From positions 1,302,001-1,366,000 of the forward strand of contig NZ_AP018365.1 of assembly GCF_016756395.1 (NCBI RefSeq): a DNA stretch of 64,000 nt, given 5' to 3'. The stretch's first letter is position 1; every line of letters begins with the position of its first letter. Made by a program: the position numbers and the translations under genes. Of the stretch, positions 48,687 to 57,348 are shown in pieces. The DNA is from Streptomyces sp. SN-593 (lineage in GTDB: Bacteria; Actinomycetota; Actinomycetes; Streptomycetales; Streptomycetaceae). The notes below the pieces were generated by a model. That model saw only the letters and a list, made by a program, of their open reading frames with translations. It was not told the DNA's origin and did not search any database.

Positions 48687-50915
48687 GTGTTCGAACGCAT
48701 AGCCGAACTGGCGATCCGCCGGTCCCGGCTGGTACTCGTCGTCGCCGTCGTGGTGACGGCCCTCATGGGTGCCGCGGGCAGCGGCGCATTCGCCAAGCTG
48801 CTGGGCGGCGGGTTCGACGACCCCTCCTCCCAGTCCACCCGGGCACGCGAGGTGATCGACCAGAAGTTCGGCGGCGAGACGAACCTGGTCCTGCTGGTCG
48901 CCGCCGACGGCGGCGGACGGATCGACACCCCTGCCGCCGAGCGCGGCGGCCGGGCGCTGGAGGCGCGGCTGAAGCACGAGAGCTCGCTCGCGAACGTCGT
49001 CTCGTACTGGGACACGGGCGACCCCCGACTCCGGTCGCAGGACGGGCGGGAGGCCATGGTGGTGGCGCACGTGGGCGGTGACGAGACGCAGCAGAAGAAG
49101 AGCGCCGAACACCTCGTCGACACCTACAGCGGCACCTTCGACCACACGCTCACCGTCCGGGCCGGCGGCGCGGCGGCGGTGAACGCCGGGATGTCGAAGC
49201 AGGTGGAGAGCGACCTGTTCCTCGCCGAGAGCATCGCCATCCCGCTGACCCTGCTGCTGCTCCTGGTCGTGTTCGGCAGCGTGGTCGCGGCCCTGCTGCC
49301 GCTGGCCATCGCCGTCGTCGCGGTGCTGGGCTCGTTCGCCCTGCTCTTCCTGCTCGGCAGCCTCACCAGCGTCGCCGACACCGCGACCAACCTCACCACG
49401 GCCCTCGGCCTCGGGCTGGGCATCGACTACTCCCTGCTGATGGTCAGCCGCTTCCGGGAGCAACTGGGCACCGGGGCGGGCGTGGAGGACGCGGTCCGGC
49501 GCACGGTGCACACCGCCGGCCGTACCGTCGCGTTCTCCGCGGCGACCGTGGCGGCCGCGCTCGCGGCGCTCCTGGTGTTCCCGCAGTACTTCCTGCGTTC
49601 GTTCGGGTACGCCGGGGTCGGAGTGGTCGCCATCGCGGCGCTCAGCGCGCTGTTCGTCATGCCGCCGCTGCTCGCCGTGCTGGGCCACCGGGTCAACAGC
49701 GGGCGGCTGCCGTGGGCGAGGTCCGCGCCCGCCGGCGCCCGCGTCTCGGTGTGGGCACGGCTGGCGCGCTTTGTCATGCGGCGGCCCGCGCTCACCGCGC
49801 TGCCCGTGCTGGCGGTCCTGCTGGTCGCGGCGAGCCCGCTGCTCGGGATCTCCTTCGGCACGCCCGACGAGCGCGTGCTGCCCACGGACGCCCAGAGCCG
49901 CCAGGTGTCCACGGCGCTCCAGCAGGACTTCGACGGGGACGACGCCACGGCCATGCAGATCATGGTCGACCGGCAGGTGGCCCCGGCGGCCCTGGAGTCG
50001 TACGCGACGCGGCTGTCCCGGCTCGCGGGCGTGGCGCGGGTGGAGACCAGCGCCGCGACCTACGCCGGCGGGCGCCGTTCGGCGGCCGCCGCCGGCAGCG
50101 CGGGCCTCGGCCGGGCCGACGCCCAGCGGATCACCGTGGTCACCTCCGCGGCACCGCGCTCGGACGCCGCGCAGGACCTGGTCCGGCAGGCGCGGGCGCT
50201 GGCCCCGCCCGCCGGGACGCACCCGCTGGTGGGCGGGCAGGACGCCGAACTCGTCGACGCCAAGCACGCCGTCAGCAGCCACCTGCCGCTGGCCATCGGC
50301 CTGGTCGCCCTGACCACCTTCGTGCTGCTCTTCCTGTTCACCGGCAGCGTGGTACAGCCGCTGCGTGCCCTGGTCCTCAACCTGGTCACCCTGGTGACGA
50401 CCCTCGGCGCCATGACGTGGATCTTCCAGGGCGGCCACCTGTCCTCCGTGCTGGGCTTCACCGCCCAGCCGATGGAGGTCTCGATGACGGTGCTGATGTT
50501 CTGCATCGTCTTCGGCCTGTCGATGGACTACGAGGTGTTCGTCACCAGCCGGATCAAGGAACTCCACGACCAGGGCGCGGACACCGGGTCGGCCGTGGCC
50601 GACGGCCTGGGGCACACCGGCCGGATCGTCACCGCCGCGGCCTGCCTGCTCGCGGTGAGCTTCTTCGCGTTCGGCACCGCGAAGGTCAGCTTCATGCAGA
50701 TGTTCGGCCTCGGCAGCGGGCTGGCCATCCTCATCGACGCCGTCGCCATCCGCGGCGTCCTGGTCCCCGCCGCGATGCGCCTGCTCGGCGGTGCGGCCTG
50801 GTACGCGCCCGGGTTCCTGCGCCGGCTGCACGACCGGATCGGGCTGAGCGAGGGCGGGAGCGCGCCCGCGCCGGCCGTGCCCGCGCCGTTGGCGAAGGAC
50901 GCGACGAGCGTCTGA
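48687..50915 (+). CDS. MmpL/RND family membrane transporter
   Basis: 742 aa from GTG 48687, with AAGGAG 7 nt upstream. Two MMPL repeats: TM1 at 10-35, a soluble loop to about 180, TM2-6 (IPLTLLLLLVVFGSVVAALLPLAIAVVAVLGSFALLFLL, LGIDYSLLMVSRFREQL), then a second loop with GTPDERVLPTDAQSRQV and TM8-12 with GLSMDYEVFVTSRIKEL. The Asp-Tyr pairs in GIDYS and SMDYE are the proton-relay residues. It transports lipids or hydrophobic metabolites across the membrane by proton exchange. Paired with the divergent TetR gene. Confidence 0.93.
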   Translation: MFERIAELAIRRSRLVLVVAVVVTALMGAAGSGAFAKLLGGGFDDPSSQSTRAREVIDQKFGGETNLVLLVAADGGGRIDTPAAERGGRALEARLKHESSLANVVSYWDTGDPRLRSQDGREAMVVAHVGGDETQQKKSAEHLVDTYSGTFDHTLTVRAGGAAAVNAGMSKQVESDLFLAESIAIPLTLLLLLVVFGSVVAALLPLAIAVVAVLGSFALLFLLGSLTSVADTATNLTTALGLGLGIDYSLLMVSRFREQLGTGAGVEDAVRRTVHTAGRTVAFSAATVAAALAALLVFPQYFLRSFGYAGVGVVAIAALSALFVMPPLLAVLGHRVNSGRLPWARSAPAGARVSVWARLARFVMRRPALTALPVLAVLLVAASPLLGISFGTPDERVLPTDAQSRQVSTALQQDFDGDDATAMQIMVDRQVAPAALESYATRLSRLAGVARVETSAATYAGGRRSAAAAGSAGLGRADAQRITVVTSAAPRSDAAQDLVRQARALAPPAGTHPLVGGQDAELVDAKHAVSSHLPLAIGLVALTTFVLLFLFTGSVVQPLRALVLNLVTLVTTLGAMTWIFQGGHLSSVLGFTAQPMEVSMTVLMFCIVFGLSMDYEVFVTSRIKELHDQGADTGSAVADGLGHTGRIVTAAACLLAVSFFAFGTAKVSFMQMFGLGSGLAILIDAVAIRGVLVPAAMRLLGGAAWYAPGFLRRLHDRIGLSEGGSAPAPAVPAPLAKDATSV

Positions 50916-50938
50916 CCCCCCGCGCCGACGGCGCCCGT

Positions 50939-50981
50939 CGCCCCGCTCGCACCGGGTCGGCGGGCACCGTCGAGCGGGGCG
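50939..50981. terminator. 11-bp stem between convergent MmpL and Rrf2 genes
   Basis: CGCCCCGCTCG (50939-50949) and CGAGCGGGGCG (50971-50981) with a 21-nt loop, in the 69-nt gap. Probable bidirectional terminator. Confidence 0.65.
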
Positions 50982-50984
50982 GGC

Positions 50985-51446
50985 CTACGGCCTGTCGTCG
51001 TGGGTGTCGGCGAGGTAGGCGTCGGCTCGGGCGCGGACGACGTCGGGCAGGTCGCCGGAGGCCAGGTCGGAGAGCCTGGTCGTCTCCAGCACCTCCCGCA
51101 GGCTGGTGCGCACCGCGCGCCAGACGTCGGGCAGGGGCGCGGCGGGGCCCGGGTAGCTCAGGCCGGTGAGGCTGAGGTCGCGCACGTTGGCGAGCGGGCC
51201 GTCCACCACCCGGATCACGTCGGCGAGGGAGATCTCGGCGGCGGGCAGGGCCAGGGCGTACCCGCCCTCGGGGCCGCGCATGCTGTGGACGAGGCGGTTC
51301 ACGCGCAGTTCGCGCAGGATGCCGAAGAGGAAGCGGACCGGGATGTCCTGGCGGGCCGCCAGTTTCTCCGCGGTGAGCGGCACGTCGGAGGCCGCGAGTT
51401 CGGCCATCGCCCGCACCGCGTAGTCGGTCTTGGCTGTGATCCGCAC
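50985..51446 (-). CDS. Rrf2 family regulator without cysteines
   Basis: 153 aa from GTG 51446. Rrf2 winged helix: ITAKTDYAVRAMAELAASDVPLTAEKLAARQDIPVRFLFGILRELRVNRLVHSMRGPEGGYALALPAAEISLADVIRVVDGP. IscR, NsrR and RsrR members use Cys to hold an Fe-S cluster; this protein has no Cys at all, so any sensing must be different. It is divergent from the large FAD/TTC38 fusion gene, 254 nt apart, and may control it. Confidence 0.9.
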   Translation of the reverse strand: MRITAKTDYAVRAMAELAASDVPLTAEKLAARQDIPVRFLFGILRELRVNRLVHSMRGPEGGYALALPAAEISLADVIRVVDGPLANVRDLSLTGLSYPGPAAPLPDVWRAVRTSLREVLETTRLSDLASGDLPDVVRARADAYLADTHDDRP

Positions 51447-51700
51447 CGCACAACTGTCTCACACCGGCGCCGGCCCGGCGCCGGCGAGCGGCCTCCGCCT
51501 CCCCGGCGCCGGGCGCGGAACGCAACGGGAGGAAGCGGGACTCAACCAACGATATCCACCGCAGCTCCACTTGAGTCCGAGTGGAGTACGAGTGGATGTG
51601 CCGCAATGGCCTTGCTTAGTGCAGGTAGTTCACTGAAATAGTGGATTGGCGGGTCCCGGCCCGCCCCGAGTCGTCCTCGCAGCGCAGCAGGAGGCATCGC

Positions 51701-54427
51701 ATGACGTCAGGACATTCCCCCCGGACGGTCGCGGTCGTGGGGGCCGGCGCGGCGGGCACCATGGTCGCGATCCAGTTGTGCGAGGCGGGCGCCCGCCGCC
51801 GGTTCCGCTTCGACCTGGTGCTCGTCGACCCGGCCCCGGAGGCCGGCCGCGGCACCGCGTACGCCACGCGCGACCCGCGCCACCGGCTCAACGTGCCGGC
51901 CGGGAAGATGAGCTGCCACCCCGACGACCCCGGGCACTTCGTCCGCTGGCTGTGTCGCCACGGCGAGGGCGACGTCGGTCCGGAGGACTTCGCCACGCGG
52001 TACCGCTTCGGGGCCTACCTGGCCGACACGCTCGGCCAGGCCGTGATCGCGGCGCGCGGCACCGTCGGGGTGCGGCGCCTGCGCTCCCGGGTGACCAGGT
52101 GCTCCGCGGCCGGCGCCCGCGCCCGGCTCGAACTGGCCGACGGCACCACCCTGGACGCCGACTGCGTGGTGCTCGCCACCGGCCCCGCCGCCTCCGACGC
52201 CGCCTGGGCGCCCGACGCGCTCGCCGCGGACGGGCGGTTCGTCGCCGACCCCTGGGCGCCCGACGCGCTCGCCGCGCTGCTGGCCGAGGGGAACACCGAC
52301 GACGTCCTGCTGGTCGGCACCGGCCTGACCGCCATGGACCTGGCCATGACGCTGGACCGGCCCGGCCGCACCGTGCACGCCGTGTCCCGCGGCGGCCTGC
52401 TGCCCCGGGCCCACGCGCTGGCGCCGCTGCCGCCCGCCCCGCTGCCCCCGGCCCTGCGCGGCGACCGCCCCGCGGACCTGCCGCTGGCCGAGGTCCGTTC
52501 GGCCGTGCGCCGGTACGTCGGCGGCGCCGTCCGCGCGTACGGGGACTGGCGGCCGGCGCTGGACGGGCTGCGCCCGGTGACGGCCTCGCTGTGGTCGTCG
52601 TTCACGGTGGACGAGCGGGTCGAGTTCCTGGCGCACGACAGCGCGCTGTGGAACGTCCACCGGCACCGGATGTCGCCGGCCACCGCGGAGCGCGTGGCCC
52701 GGATCACCCGGGCCCGCCGGCTGCGCACGCACCAGGGCCGGGTCGCGGCCGTGGACACCGCCGACGGCCGCCCCGGCGGGCTGGGCGTCACCCTCGTCGA
52801 CGGCCGCTCCCGGCGGGAGCTGACGGTGGGGTGGGTGGTGGACTGCACGGGCCCGGGCCGGCTCCGGGACCCGCTGTGGCTGGGCATGCTCGCCGACGGC
52901 ACCGCGGTGCCCGATCCGACGCGGCTCGGCGTCGCCACCGAGGACGGCAGGCTGCGCGACGCGCTCGGCCGGGCGGACCGGCCGGTGTGGACGCTCGGGT
53001 CGCCACGCCGGGGCGAGTTGTGGGAGACCACCGCGGTCCCGGAGATCCGCGCGCAGGCCGCGGCCGTGGCCGAGGCGGTGTTCGGCGAACTGGCCGGCGG
53101 CCGGGCGGACGTCCGACCCGCGCGCCGGGTGCGGCGGCCGGGTGACGGCGCGGGGTTCGCGCTGTCCACCGGCGCGGCTGCGGCCGCGGCCTACCGCTCC
53201 GGGGTCTCCCGGCTGCTGAAGGTGTGCTCCGGCGCGGAGGACGCCTTCACCCGCGCCACCGCGCTCGACCCCGGCTTCGCGCTCGGCCACGCCGCCCTCG
53301 CCCTGATGGGCCACGAGACCGGCGCCGACGTGGACGTCCCGCGCGCGCTCGCCGCCGCCGAGCGCTCGGCCCGCGACCGGGCCGACGACCACGAGCGGTC
53401 CTTCGTGCACGTCGTCTCCCGCCGGGTGCGGGGCACCGCCGCCGACGGCGACGCCGCCCTCGTGCGGCACCTGGCCGCCTATCCCGGCGACGCGCTCGCC
53501 CTGGCCGTCGCCGTGCCGACCATCGCCTTCTCCGGGCTGCACGACCTGGAGGAGACCAGCGCCCTGCGCCTGGTCGAACAGACCGCCGGGGCACAAGGGG
53601 GGCACTGGTTCCACACCTCGCTGCTCGCCTTCATGCGCCAGGAGCAGGGTCGTTACGACGAGGCGGGCGCGCTGGCCGAGCAGGCCCTCGGCGCCGAGCC
53701 CGCGTCCGGCCACGCCATGCACGCCCTGGCCCACGTCCACTACGAGTGCGGCGACCACGAGGCGGGCCGGATCCGGCTGGACGAGTGGCTGGCCTCCCGC
53801 GGCCGCGGCAGCGCCCACCGCGCCCACTTCTCCTGGCACGCGGCCCTGCACGAACTGGCGTTGGAGGACACCGGCGCCGTACGCCGCCGCTGGGCGGTGC
53901 AGTTGGCGCCGGCCAAGGTGCGCGGGGTACGGGCGCTGGTGGACTCCGGCTCGCTGCTGTGGCGGGCGCGGGTGACCGACAGTTGGACGGGCCGGGTGCC
54001 GATCGACGGCGTCATCGGCGCCGTCGGCGCCGAGATCCTGGAGCGCCCGGCCACCGCCTTCACCGCGCTGCACGCCGCCATCGCGCTGGCGGCCGCCGAC
54101 GACCTGGCGGGCCTGCGCCGGCTGCACGTCCACGCGTCGGGCGCGGACACCGCGCAGCGCGAGGTCGTCGCCCCGCTGTGCGAGGCGCTGGTGTGCGTCG
54201 TGGAGGAGCACTGGGCGGAGGCGGCCCGGCGCCTGGAGCGCATCCTGCCGGCGCTGCGCAGCGTCGGCGGCAGCGCCGCGCAGCGCGAGGTGGTGGAGGA
54301 GACCATGCTGTACGCACTGGTGTCGGCCGGTCAGCACCACGCCGCCCGGCTGCGGTTGGAGGAGCGGCTGGCGCGCCGTTCCTCGCCGCAGGACGATCGG
54401 CGGCTGGCCGCGCTGCCGGTGGGGTGA
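51701..54427 (+). CDS. large fusion: FAD/NAD(P)-binding oxidoreductase plus TTC38-like helical-repeat domain
   Basis: 908 aa from ATG 51701 after GCAGGAGG. Residues about 8-480 are a FAD/NAD(P)-binding protein of the HydN/ornithine-monooxygenase-like group: VAVVGAGAAGTMVAIQL, GRGTAYATRDPRHRLNVPAGKMSCHPDDPGHFVRWL, a second nucleotide site LLVGTGLTAMDLAMTL, and VVDCTGPGRL. From about 500 the chain is helical repeats resembling TTC38: EDAFTRATALDPGFALGHAALALMG, DHERSFVHVVSRRVRG, GRYDEAGALAEQALGAEPASGHAMHALAHVHYECGDHEAG and HFSWHAALHELALEDTG. I know of no described protein with this pairing. It lies between an Rrf2 regulator and a StrR-like regulator. Confidence 0.85.
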   Translation: MTSGHSPRTVAVVGAGAAGTMVAIQLCEAGARRRFRFDLVLVDPAPEAGRGTAYATRDPRHRLNVPAGKMSCHPDDPGHFVRWLCRHGEGDVGPEDFATRYRFGAYLADTLGQAVIAARGTVGVRRLRSRVTRCSAAGARARLELADGTTLDADCVVLATGPAASDAAWAPDALAADGRFVADPWAPDALAALLAEGNTDDVLLVGTGLTAMDLAMTLDRPGRTVHAVSRGGLLPRAHALAPLPPAPLPPALRGDRPADLPLAEVRSAVRRYVGGAVRAYGDWRPALDGLRPVTASLWSSFTVDERVEFLAHDSALWNVHRHRMSPATAERVARITRARRLRTHQGRVAAVDTADGRPGGLGVTLVDGRSRRELTVGWVVDCTGPGRLRDPLWLGMLADGTAVPDPTRLGVATEDGRLRDALGRADRPVWTLGSPRRGELWETTAVPEIRAQAAAVAEAVFGELAGGRADVRPARRVRRPGDGAGFALSTGAAAAAAYRSGVSRLLKVCSGAEDAFTRATALDPGFALGHAALALMGHETGADVDVPRALAAAERSARDRADDHERSFVHVVSRRVRGTAADGDAALVRHLAAYPGDALALAVAVPTIAFSGLHDLEETSALRLVEQTAGAQGGHWFHTSLLAFMRQEQGRYDEAGALAEQALGAEPASGHAMHALAHVHYECGDHEAGRIRLDEWLASRGRGSAHRAHFSWHAALHELALEDTGAVRRRWAVQLAPAKVRGVRALVDSGSLLWRARVTDSWTGRVPIDGVIGAVGAEILERPATAFTALHAAIALAAADDLAGLRRLHVHASGADTAQREVVAPLCEALVCVVEEHWAEAARRLERILPALRSVGGSAAQREVVEETMLYALVSAGQHHAARLRLEERLARRSSPQDDRRLAALPVG

Positions 54428-54587
54428 AGCCGGTCCGCACCCGGTCACCGGCGTGAAATCGATCTTCACGAAATGGCTCCGCCGAACACGACTGTGACCG
54501 AAGAGAGCCACGCACCGCCCGGTTCAGGACCGAAGCCCGTGGGTATTTGCTGTCCATGGCGTTATTGCTTCGGGAAAGGACAGTGTG

Positions 54588-55640
54588 GTGATCAGTGCGT
54601 CGGGGGATGCCTCCGCCGGGTCCGAACCTCCTGAAGGCCGGACCCTTCGGCCTGCGGACCGTGACCGGCCCGCGCGGCTTTCCGAGTCGATCTTCCGCAT
54701 TCCCGTCACCATGCTGCGGGACGCGGACTCGCCCCGGTTGGAAGGCATAGACCGCAATCACGTACGCTCCCTGGTGGCAACGGACGGAAAACTCCCTCCG
54801 ATCATCGTGCATCGTCCGACAATGCGGGTTGTCGACGGTATGCACCGGCTGCACGTCGCGCGATTGAACGAGCAGCAGGAGGTGGAGGTCCGCTATTTCG
54901 ACGGAACCGAGTGGGAGGCTTTCCTGCTGGCCGTCGAGTTGAACATGCGGCACGGTCTGCCGCTGACCTTGTCGGATCGCAAGAAGTCGGCCATGAAGAT
55001 CCTTGAGGGCTGCCCCGAGTGGTCCGACCGGGGCATCGCGGCCAGGACCGGATTGTCCGGCAAGACGGTGGGCGCGCTGCGCCGCAAAGCCGCGGGCCGC
55101 ATCGCCCAGGCCCCGGTCCGGGTCGGACGGGACGGCAGGGCGCGGCCGTTGCACCGCGAGGAATCCCGCCGCCCGGCGCTCGGGCTTCCCTCCGGTCGGG
55201 CGGAAGGCGCACCGCTCGACCGGTTCTCCGGGCAGAACGACAAGTCCCGGCCGGAAGAGGTCGGGACGGGGTTGTTTCCTGCACCACGGACCCGTTTCAC
55301 CCCGCAACTCGTCGGCGGCGAAGGGGCGGACGACGTCGGGGGTCCCGGACCGGGTATTCCGCCGGCCGTCCGCGCCCTGGGTGAATACGCCGACCCGGCC
55401 GCGCAGTTGGCGTCACTGAAGCGCGATCCGGCCGTGAAGTACAGCAAGGACGGCCGGGCGATGATCCGCTGGCTGGAGACGCACATCGTGCGAGACGCGG
55501 ATCTCGGCCAGGTGCTCCAGGCGCCCGCCCACCAGGCGCGGAAGATCGCCACCCTGGCGCGGACCTGCGCGGCGAGCTGGAACGGGATCGCCATGCGGAT
55601 GGATCTCGCCGCCGACGACATCTCCTCGACGTCGGGCTGA
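54588..55640 (+). CDS. StrR family (ParB-like) pathway-specific transcriptional regulator
   Basis: 350 aa from GTG 54588; GTG 54585 is an equal alternative (AAAGGA upstream). Residues about 35-115 form the ParB/Srx-like domain (FRIPVTMLRDADSPRLEGIDRNHVRSLVATDGKLPPIIVHRPTMRVVDGMHRLHVARL) and about 125-165 the HTH (RKKSAMKILEGCPEWSDRGIAARTGLSGKTVGALRR). Both match StrR, NovG and glycopeptide-cluster regulators that activate antibiotic genes by binding GTTCGActG-N11-CagTcGAAc. Such a site lies just after this gene. The C-terminal 180 residues are less conserved, as usual. Confidence 0.9.
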   Translation: MISASGDASAGSEPPEGRTLRPADRDRPARLSESIFRIPVTMLRDADSPRLEGIDRNHVRSLVATDGKLPPIIVHRPTMRVVDGMHRLHVARLNEQQEVEVRYFDGTEWEAFLLAVELNMRHGLPLTLSDRKKSAMKILEGCPEWSDRGIAARTGLSGKTVGALRRKAAGRIAQAPVRVGRDGRARPLHREESRRPALGLPSGRAEGAPLDRFSGQNDKSRPEEVGTGLFPAPRTRFTPQLVGGEGADDVGGPGPGIPPAVRALGEYADPAAQLASLKRDPAVKYSKDGRAMIRWLETHIVRDADLGQVLQAPAHQARKIATLARTCAASWNGIAMRMDLAADDISSTSG

Positions 55641-55671
55641 ACCTCCTGCCCGGTGCGCCCCGCCCGCGGAC

Positions 55672-55738
55672 CACAGCGGCCCGGTGTTCGTGTCGACTGA
55701 GGAATCTCCTCAGTCGACACGCACACCGGGCCGCTGTG
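55672..55738. terminator. 67-nt hairpin, 32-bp arms, between convergent StrR-like and SARP genes
   Basis: Left arm 55672-55703 and right arm 55707-55738 are complementary with a single mismatch (T versus C opposite) around a 3-nt loop ATC. It is twice as long as the other stem-loops in this window. It would stop transcription from both sides and also contains a StrR-type operator. Confidence 0.85.
55693..55717. promoter_or_regulatory. StrR-type operator TCGACTG-N11-CAGTCGA inside the hairpin
   Basis: Both half sites and the 11-nt spacer agree with the known StrR/NovG consensus; the outermost bases differ (GTG-TCGACTG instead of GTTCGACTG). It is 53 nt downstream of the StrR-like stop and 108 nt from the SARP stop, not in an obvious promoter. 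Confidence 0.65.
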
Positions 55739-55824
55739 CGCGGGTGTCGGGCCTCGCGCTCCGCGCCCCGAGCGCGGAGCGCCGCGGCGGGGCCGGCGCG
55801 GAAGCCGGGCCGCCCCGCCGCGGG

Positions 55825-56646
55825 TCAGTTCGCGTACCAGCCGAAGGTGGAGGAGGGGCGGGGGCCGGCGGCCACGTCCAGGCGCGGATCGACGCTGAGG
55901 ATCGCGTGGTGGAGCCGCTGCAACTGCGGCGAGGGGTCGACCCCGAGGTCCTCCACGAGGCGCGCGCGCAGGCGCTGGTAGACGTCGAGGGCGGTCGCCT
56001 GCCGGCCCGAGCGGTACAGCGCCACCATCGCCTGGGCGTGCAGCCCCTCGTGCTCGGGGTGGCGGGCGATGAGGTCGGTGAGTTCCGCGATGAACTCCCG
56101 GTGGCGGCCCAGGCGGAGTTCGGCGTCGATGCGCCGCTCGACGGCCACCAGCCGGCTCTCCTCCAGCCGGGCGGCCTCGATCTCCAGCACGGGCCCCATC
56201 CGGACGTCGACGAGCGCGCCGCCGTCCCACAGGTCGAGTGCGCGGCGCAGCAGGTCGGCGGCCGTGACGTCGTCGCCGACGTCGAAGGCGCGCTGGCCGG
56301 TGGCCACGAGGCGCTCGAACTCGTGGACGTCCACGTGCTCGGGCCGGATCTGGAGCAGGTAGCCGCCGTAGCGGGTCACCAGGACGTCCTTGGCGGTGCC
56401 CGGCTCGTCGGGGCCCATCGCTCTGCCGAGCCGCCGGCGCAGTTGGAGTATGTACGTCTGGAGGGTGGTCAGCGCGCTCGCCGGCAGGTCGCTCCCCCAG
56501 ATCTCCTCCATGAGCGTCGAGATCGGGACGACCCGCCCCGGGTAGAGCGCCAGCAGCGCCAGGATCTGGCGGGGCTTACTCGCGGTGGGAACGACCGTCA
56601 GGCCGTTGACATCGACCTGTAACGGGCCCAGGACCTTCACTCTCAC
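55825..56646 (-). CDS. SARP family transcriptional activator
   Basis: 273 aa from GTG 56646 with GAGGAGG upstream. OmpR-type DNA-binding domain at about 1-95 (VRVKVLGPLQVDVNGLTVVPTASKPRQILALLALYPGRVVPISTLMEEIWGSDLPASALTTLQTYILQLRRRL), then the bacterial activation domain of AfsR/ActII-ORF4 proteins (VDVHEFERLVATGQRAF...QAMVALYRSGRQATALDVYQRLRARLVEDLGVDPSPQLQRLHHAIL). The length matches stand-alone SARPs such as ActII-ORF4. SARPs switch on antibiotic clusters through heptamer repeats. It is convergent with the StrR-like gene and divergent from the second MmpL gene. Confidence 0.94.
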   Translation of the reverse strand: MRVKVLGPLQVDVNGLTVVPTASKPRQILALLALYPGRVVPISTLMEEIWGSDLPASALTTLQTYILQLRRRLGRAMGPDEPGTAKDVLVTRYGGYLLQIRPEHVDVHEFERLVATGQRAFDVGDDVTAADLLRRALDLWDGGALVDVRMGPVLEIEAARLEESRLVAVERRIDAELRLGRHREFIAELTDLIARHPEHEGLHAQAMVALYRSGRQATALDVYQRLRARLVEDLGVDPSPQLQRLHHAILSVDPRLDVAAGPRPSSTFGWYAN

Positions 56647-57348
56647 AGGTTCCTCCTCGAGACCGCCGGCCGTACCAGGACGAGCCGGCACCGAATCCGA
56701 TCCGTAGTGCATGTCGCACGGGCAAACTCCACAGCCTCCCTCTGCGAAACGAGCCGTTGAGTACGTAACCACCGGCACGACCCGGCTCCACAGGTTGTCC
56801 GCCACTGCTCAGACGGTTCTCAGGCGCCGCATGAGGCGTTGTCGAACCGCGGCGGTCGGACCAGCGGGATTCTTGCGACCGCCCGCCGGAGGGGCAAGTG
56901 CGTCTCTGACGTACTGTCAGAGCGCACCCACTGTCCGTCACGGGCCGGTCGAGCGGCTCTTGAGTCGGGTGGGGGGCAGGGAAAAGGGTGGGGCGGGTGG
57001 GATGCCCCCGCGGGAGTCCGGCACACCGCCGCGTCGTCCGAGGCGGCCGGGGAGTCGCCGTCCGTGACAACCCCCGGGGGGCGATTTCCCGCCGCCCACC
57101 CTTTCGGGGGTGCGCCCAAAGGGCCCGATCCCCTGCCCGATCCCCTGCCCGACCAGCGCCCGCGCGGCCGCCTGTCACATGTTCCCACCGGCAGCCGTCA
57201 TAGCAGTGACCAACAGGACCGCCGGCCGCTCGGCGGCGGTGCTGCGACCGTACGCGGCGGGCGATCACGCGCCGCCGCCCTATGCGTTCGCCCCAGAATG
57301 CCGACCGGAGCCGTGGAGAGCGGGCTCCCCGACCCCTTGCGAGCAGGC
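56647..57348. promoter_or_regulatory. SARP / MmpL divergent control region
   Basis: 702 nt. CTCTGAC-GTACT-GTCAGAG (56904-56922) is a perfect 7-5-7 palindrome. CCTGCCCGATC repeats lie at about 57127-57155. The ECF41-type promoter is at 57173-57199. A 48-codon frame (GTG 57206 to TGA 57352) ends in ATGA overlap with the MmpL start, but I cannot show it is translated. Confidence 0.6.
57173..57199 (+). promoter_or_regulatory. ECF41-type promoter P1 upstream of MmpL
   Basis: TGTCACA (57173-57179), 16 nt, CGTC (57196-57199), followed by ATAG-N-AGTGAC. This equals the ECF41 sigma consensus TGTCACA-N16-CGTC. The mmpL start is 149 nt further on. Confidence 0.65.

Noticed and set aside
56839..57348. 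Longer start for the second MmpL gene
   Set aside because: The added sequence spans the ECF41-type promoter and lacks a membrane helix.
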